Source: Spirochaetales bacterium (lineage in GTDB: Bacteria > Spirochaetota > Spirochaetia > DSM-27196 > SLST01). From it: a DNA stretch of 7,837 nt. Shown here piece by piece: positions 5,810-7,837 of the stretch. The DNA is taken from the NCBI GenBank assembly GCA_028284845.1, contig JANQQY010000657.1, positions 1 through 7,837 on the forward strand. Reading direction: 5' to 3'. Position numbers and translations under genes: made by a program. The notes beneath the pieces are model-generated. The model was not told the origin of the DNA, ran no database searches, and saw only the letters and a list, made by a program, of their open reading frames with translations. Within the stretch, counting starts at the first letter, position 1; each line of letters starts with the position of its first letter.

Positions 5810-7387
5810 ATGAGCAAGGAACTAATGGTTTTCGACACCACATTGCGAGATGGGATGCAGGGCTTGGAGATCAACTACACGCTCGAGGACAAACTCCAGA
5901 TTGCGACGCAACTCGATGAAATGAAGATCGACTACATCGAGGGCGGGTTCCCGCTCTCAAACGAGAAGGAGGCAGCCTTCTTTCAGGAAGTCCGACAGAT
6001 GACCTTCTCCCACTCGATGGTCTGCTCGTTCGGATCAACACGGAAGCCTGGAGGTCGAGCCGACTCCGATCCCCAGATCGCTGCCCTTCTTGACGCGCAG
6101 ACGCCTGGCGTTGTCGTCGTTGGGAAAAGCTGGAGCGCTCACGTCGAGAAGGTCTTGAAGACGGATAACGAGGAAAACCTTCGGATGATCACCGACTCAA
6201 TCGAGACCCTCAAACGCGAAGGACGTCACGTCGTCTTCGATCTGGAACACTTCTTCGACGGGTACCAGGATGACGCTGAGTACTCAAAGCAGATCCTCCG
6301 GGCTGCGACCGAAGCCGGAGCCGATGTTCTTGTTCTCTGCGACACCAACGGTGGTAACCTGCCGTCACTGGTCACACAGGTCTACACAGAGCTCTCAACA
6401 GAGAACCTCGCGCCGCTCGGCGGTCATTTCCATAACGACTGCGGCACCGCCGTTGCCAACTCGCTGGCCGCCGTCGAGGGCGGCGCCGTGCACGTTCAGG
6501 GCACCATCAACGGATGGGGAGAACGCTGCGGGAACGCAAACCTCTGTGTCTTTGTGCCGAACGCGATTCTCAAGCTCGGCTATGAACCTGCGTGCAAGGA
6601 TCGTCTCTCGCACCTCACATCGCTCAGTCGGTTCGTCGCCGAGAAAGCCAACATCATTCCGGACAAGCGACAGCCGTACGTCGGCACCGCAGCGTTCAGC
6701 CACAAAGCCGGACAGCACGCAGACGTCCTCGCAAAAGCGGACTACCTCATGGAGCACATCGATGCAAGCCTCGTCGGCAACGCTCGACAGATCTTGCTGA
6801 GCGAGCTCGCCGGGAAGAGCACCGTAGTTGAGAAGCTCTCCAAGTATGGTACGTACAGTAAGAATGACGAGGTCGTGGGTGAGCTGATTGGAACGCTCAA
6901 GACAAAGGAGCGCGACGGCTACGAGTATGAGGCTGCAGAGGCGAGCTTTGATCTGATCGTACGACGCGCTCTGGGCCTCTACGAACCGATCCTCGAGATA
7001 CGCAACTACCACCTGGAGAGCTACAAGGCGTACGAGACGCCGTCAAAGACGGTTGGACGAATATTCCTGCAGGCACACGGTCGAGATCTCATGGGCGCCT
7101 CGGTTGGCGTTGGTCCGGTCGAGACGCTGGACGCCGCGATGCGGGACGCGCTCGAACCCCATTACCCGTTCATCTCCCGAATCAGCCTCACCGACTACCG
7201 GGTCCGGGTACTCAATCCCGAGAAGGCTTCAGCCGCCAAAGTGCGCGTCTTTATCACGTCGACCGATCACGCAGGCCGCACATGGGACACGGTTGGGGTC
7301 CACGAGAACATCGTTGAGGCGAGCTGGGAAGCGCTGGTCGACAGCCTCGAGTACTACTACAACGAGTACGCCAAGGAAGAGGCCTAG
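5810..7387 (+). CDS. cimA: (R)-citramalate synthase
   Basis: CimA condenses pyruvate with acetyl-CoA to (R)-citramalate, the first step of the threonine-independent route to 2-oxobutyrate and isoleucine. The 525 aa match the long citramalate synthase type (TIGR00977-like). The HMGL/TIM-barrel domain spans about 5-275, with FDTTLRDGMQG (8-18; Asp9 a metal ligand), HFHNDCGTAVANSLAA (206-221; His206 and His208 metal ligands) and GTINGWGERCGNANL (231-245; Asn242 the fourth ligand). AFSHKAGQHADVLAKA (295-310) is the linker motif typical of the family. The C-terminal LeuA-type allosteric domain, about 385-520, is complete, so feedback inhibition by isoleucine is likely. The main alternatives are 2-isopropylmalate or homocitrate synthase. 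The overall pattern and the Ile-rich leader favour CimA. Expression appears to be controlled by the leader and attenuator upstream. The stop overlaps carB by four bases. Confidence 0.93.
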   Translation: MSKELMVFDTTLRDGMQGLEINYTLEDKLQIATQLDEMKIDYIEGGFPLSNEKEAAFFQEVRQMTFSHSMVCSFGSTRKPGGRADSDPQIAALLDAQTPGVVVVGKSWSAHVEKVLKTDNEENLRMITDSIETLKREGRHVVFDLEHFFDGYQDDAEYSKQILRAATEAGADVLVLCDTNGGNLPSLVTQVYTELSTENLAPLGGHFHNDCGTAVANSLAAVEGGAVHVQGTINGWGERCGNANLCVFVPNAILKLGYEPACKDRLSHLTSLSRFVAEKANIIPDKRQPYVGTAAFSHKAGQHADVLAKADYLMEHIDASLVGNARQILLSELAGKSTVVEKLSKYGTYSKNDEVVGELIGTLKTKERDGYEYEAAEASFDLIVRRALGLYEPILEIRNYHLESYKAYETPSKTVGRIFLQAHGRDLMGASVGVGPVETLDAAMRDALEPHYPFISRISLTDYRVRVLNPEKASAAKVRVFITSTDHAGRTWDTVGVHENIVEASWEALVDSLEYYYNEYAKEEA

Positions 7388-7837
7388 CCCGCCGGGAGCG
7401 GCCTGACTTCGACGCTGCCGGTCATCCGGTGGCGAATCCCCTCCACCGCGGCCATCGCCGCGGAGGTGGTGGTCGTATACGGAATCTTTCGCTTTACTGT
7501 CTCGATTCGAAGGTAGTCGTCATCGACCTGGGTGTAGCGACCCTTCGGTGTATTGATCACAAGCTGGATCCGACCGGATTCCATGTGATCCACGACGTTT
7601 GGATGCCCCTCGTGAACCTTGAGAATGACCTCCGGGAAGACGCCGCGTTTGAACAAGAACTCAGCCGTTCCTCGCGTCGCCGCAATCTGGAACCCCATGC
7701 GCTCCAGGTCTTCGACGATTGGCAGCACCGTCTCTTTGTCAAAGTCATTCACTGAAACGAACACACGTCCGGCCGTAGGCAGATGCGTCCCTACCGCGGC
7801 CTCTGCTTTCGAGAAAGCCTCCCCGAAGTCGGCGCCG
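7384..7837 (-). CDS. carB: Carbamoyl-phosphate synthase large subunit, C-terminal end, cut by window edge
   Basis: The reverse frame is open from the right edge to the TAG at 7386-7384, giving the last 150 residues of CarB. CarB makes carbamoyl phosphate from bicarbonate, ATP and ammonia passed on by CarA, for arginine and pyrimidine synthesis. The piece begins GADFGEAFSKAEAAV, the usual junction from the second ATP-grasp half into the MGS-like allosteric domain. It then shows RVFVSVNDFDKETV, MGFQIAATRGTAEFL, KVHEGHPNVVDHMESG, LVINTPKGR and IPYTTTTSAAMAAVEGI, all characteristic of that regulatory domain. In E. coli this domain binds UMP and ornithine. A GTG at 7764 could be mistaken for a start but the coding frame continues past it. 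The remainder, including both ATP-grasp domains, lies beyond the window. It is convergent with cimA, sharing CTAG at the ends. Confidence 0.94.
   Translation of the reverse strand, partial: GADFGEAFSKAEAAVGTHLPTAGRVFVSVNDFDKETVLPIVEDLERMGFQIAATRGTAEFLFKRGVFPEVILKVHEGHPNVVDHMESGRIQLVINTPKGRYTQVDDDYLRIETVKRKIPYTTTTSAAMAAVEGIRHRMTGSVEVRPLPAG

Noticed and set aside
6395..7012. A 205-codon minus-strand open frame
   Set aside because: It sits inside cimA, whose plus-strand translation has intact catalytic motifs here. No ribosome site or known domain was found in the minus frame.
7384..7764. A 126-codon stand-alone MGS-domain protein starting at GTG 7764
   Set aside because: The frame continues upstream to the window edge with typical CarB sequence (GADFGEAFSKAEAAV), so this is the tail of carB and not a separate methylglyoxal synthase.

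Overview
The window is ordinary bacterial chromosome of moderately high GC, densely coding, with no mobile element, RNA gene or CRISPR array. The best clue to the organism is the 565-aa protein at 3912-5609. It resembles a family of unknown function that, as I recall, is confined to spirochaetes (DUF5312-like: N-terminal FDKLVSGLSSSER, then a short hydrophobic patch and FSGRERNSIVE). With complete-looking glutamate, isoleucine and carbamoyl-phosphate biosynthesis genes, this suggests a free-living member of the Spirochaetales rather than a host-restricted one. That assignment is inference.

Layout. 1-3008 (minus): the first 1002 codons of gltB, the glutamate synthase large subunit, running off the left edge. 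3009-3164: its upstream region, with a plausible promoter, two CTAC-N6-GTAG inverted repeats and a 10-bp direct repeat. 3165-3911 (minus): pgeF/yfiH-like multicopper-oxidase-fold protein. 3912-5609 (minus): the DUF5312-like gene, whose stop codon directly abuts the pgeF start. 5610-5809: a regulatory region between divergent genes. 5810-7387 (plus): cimA, (R)-citramalate synthase. 7384-7837 (minus): C-terminal end of carB, convergent with cimA and overlapping it by 4 bases.

The most interesting element is in 5610-5809 and is too short to appear as an ordinary gene call. It is a 23-codon leader ORF with four consecutive isoleucine codons and two Leu-Leu pairs. It is followed by a perfect 10-bp, U-tailed intrinsic terminator and by an alternative stem that would exclude that terminator. 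This is the architecture of ribosome-mediated transcription attenuation, placed before the gene that commits pyruvate and acetyl-CoA to isoleucine synthesis. The matching promoter puts the transcription start at or one base before the leader AUG, so the leader peptide would be translated from a leaderless mRNA. The divergent DUF5312-like gene also starts (GTG, no Shine-Dalgarno) about where its predicted transcript begins.

Together the genes cover nitrogen assimilation (GltB makes the glutamate used for transamination), isoleucine precursor synthesis (CimA) and carbamoyl phosphate for arginine and pyrimidines (CarB), alongside a two-gene unit of a lineage-specific protein and a possible peptidoglycan-editing or nucleoside enzyme.
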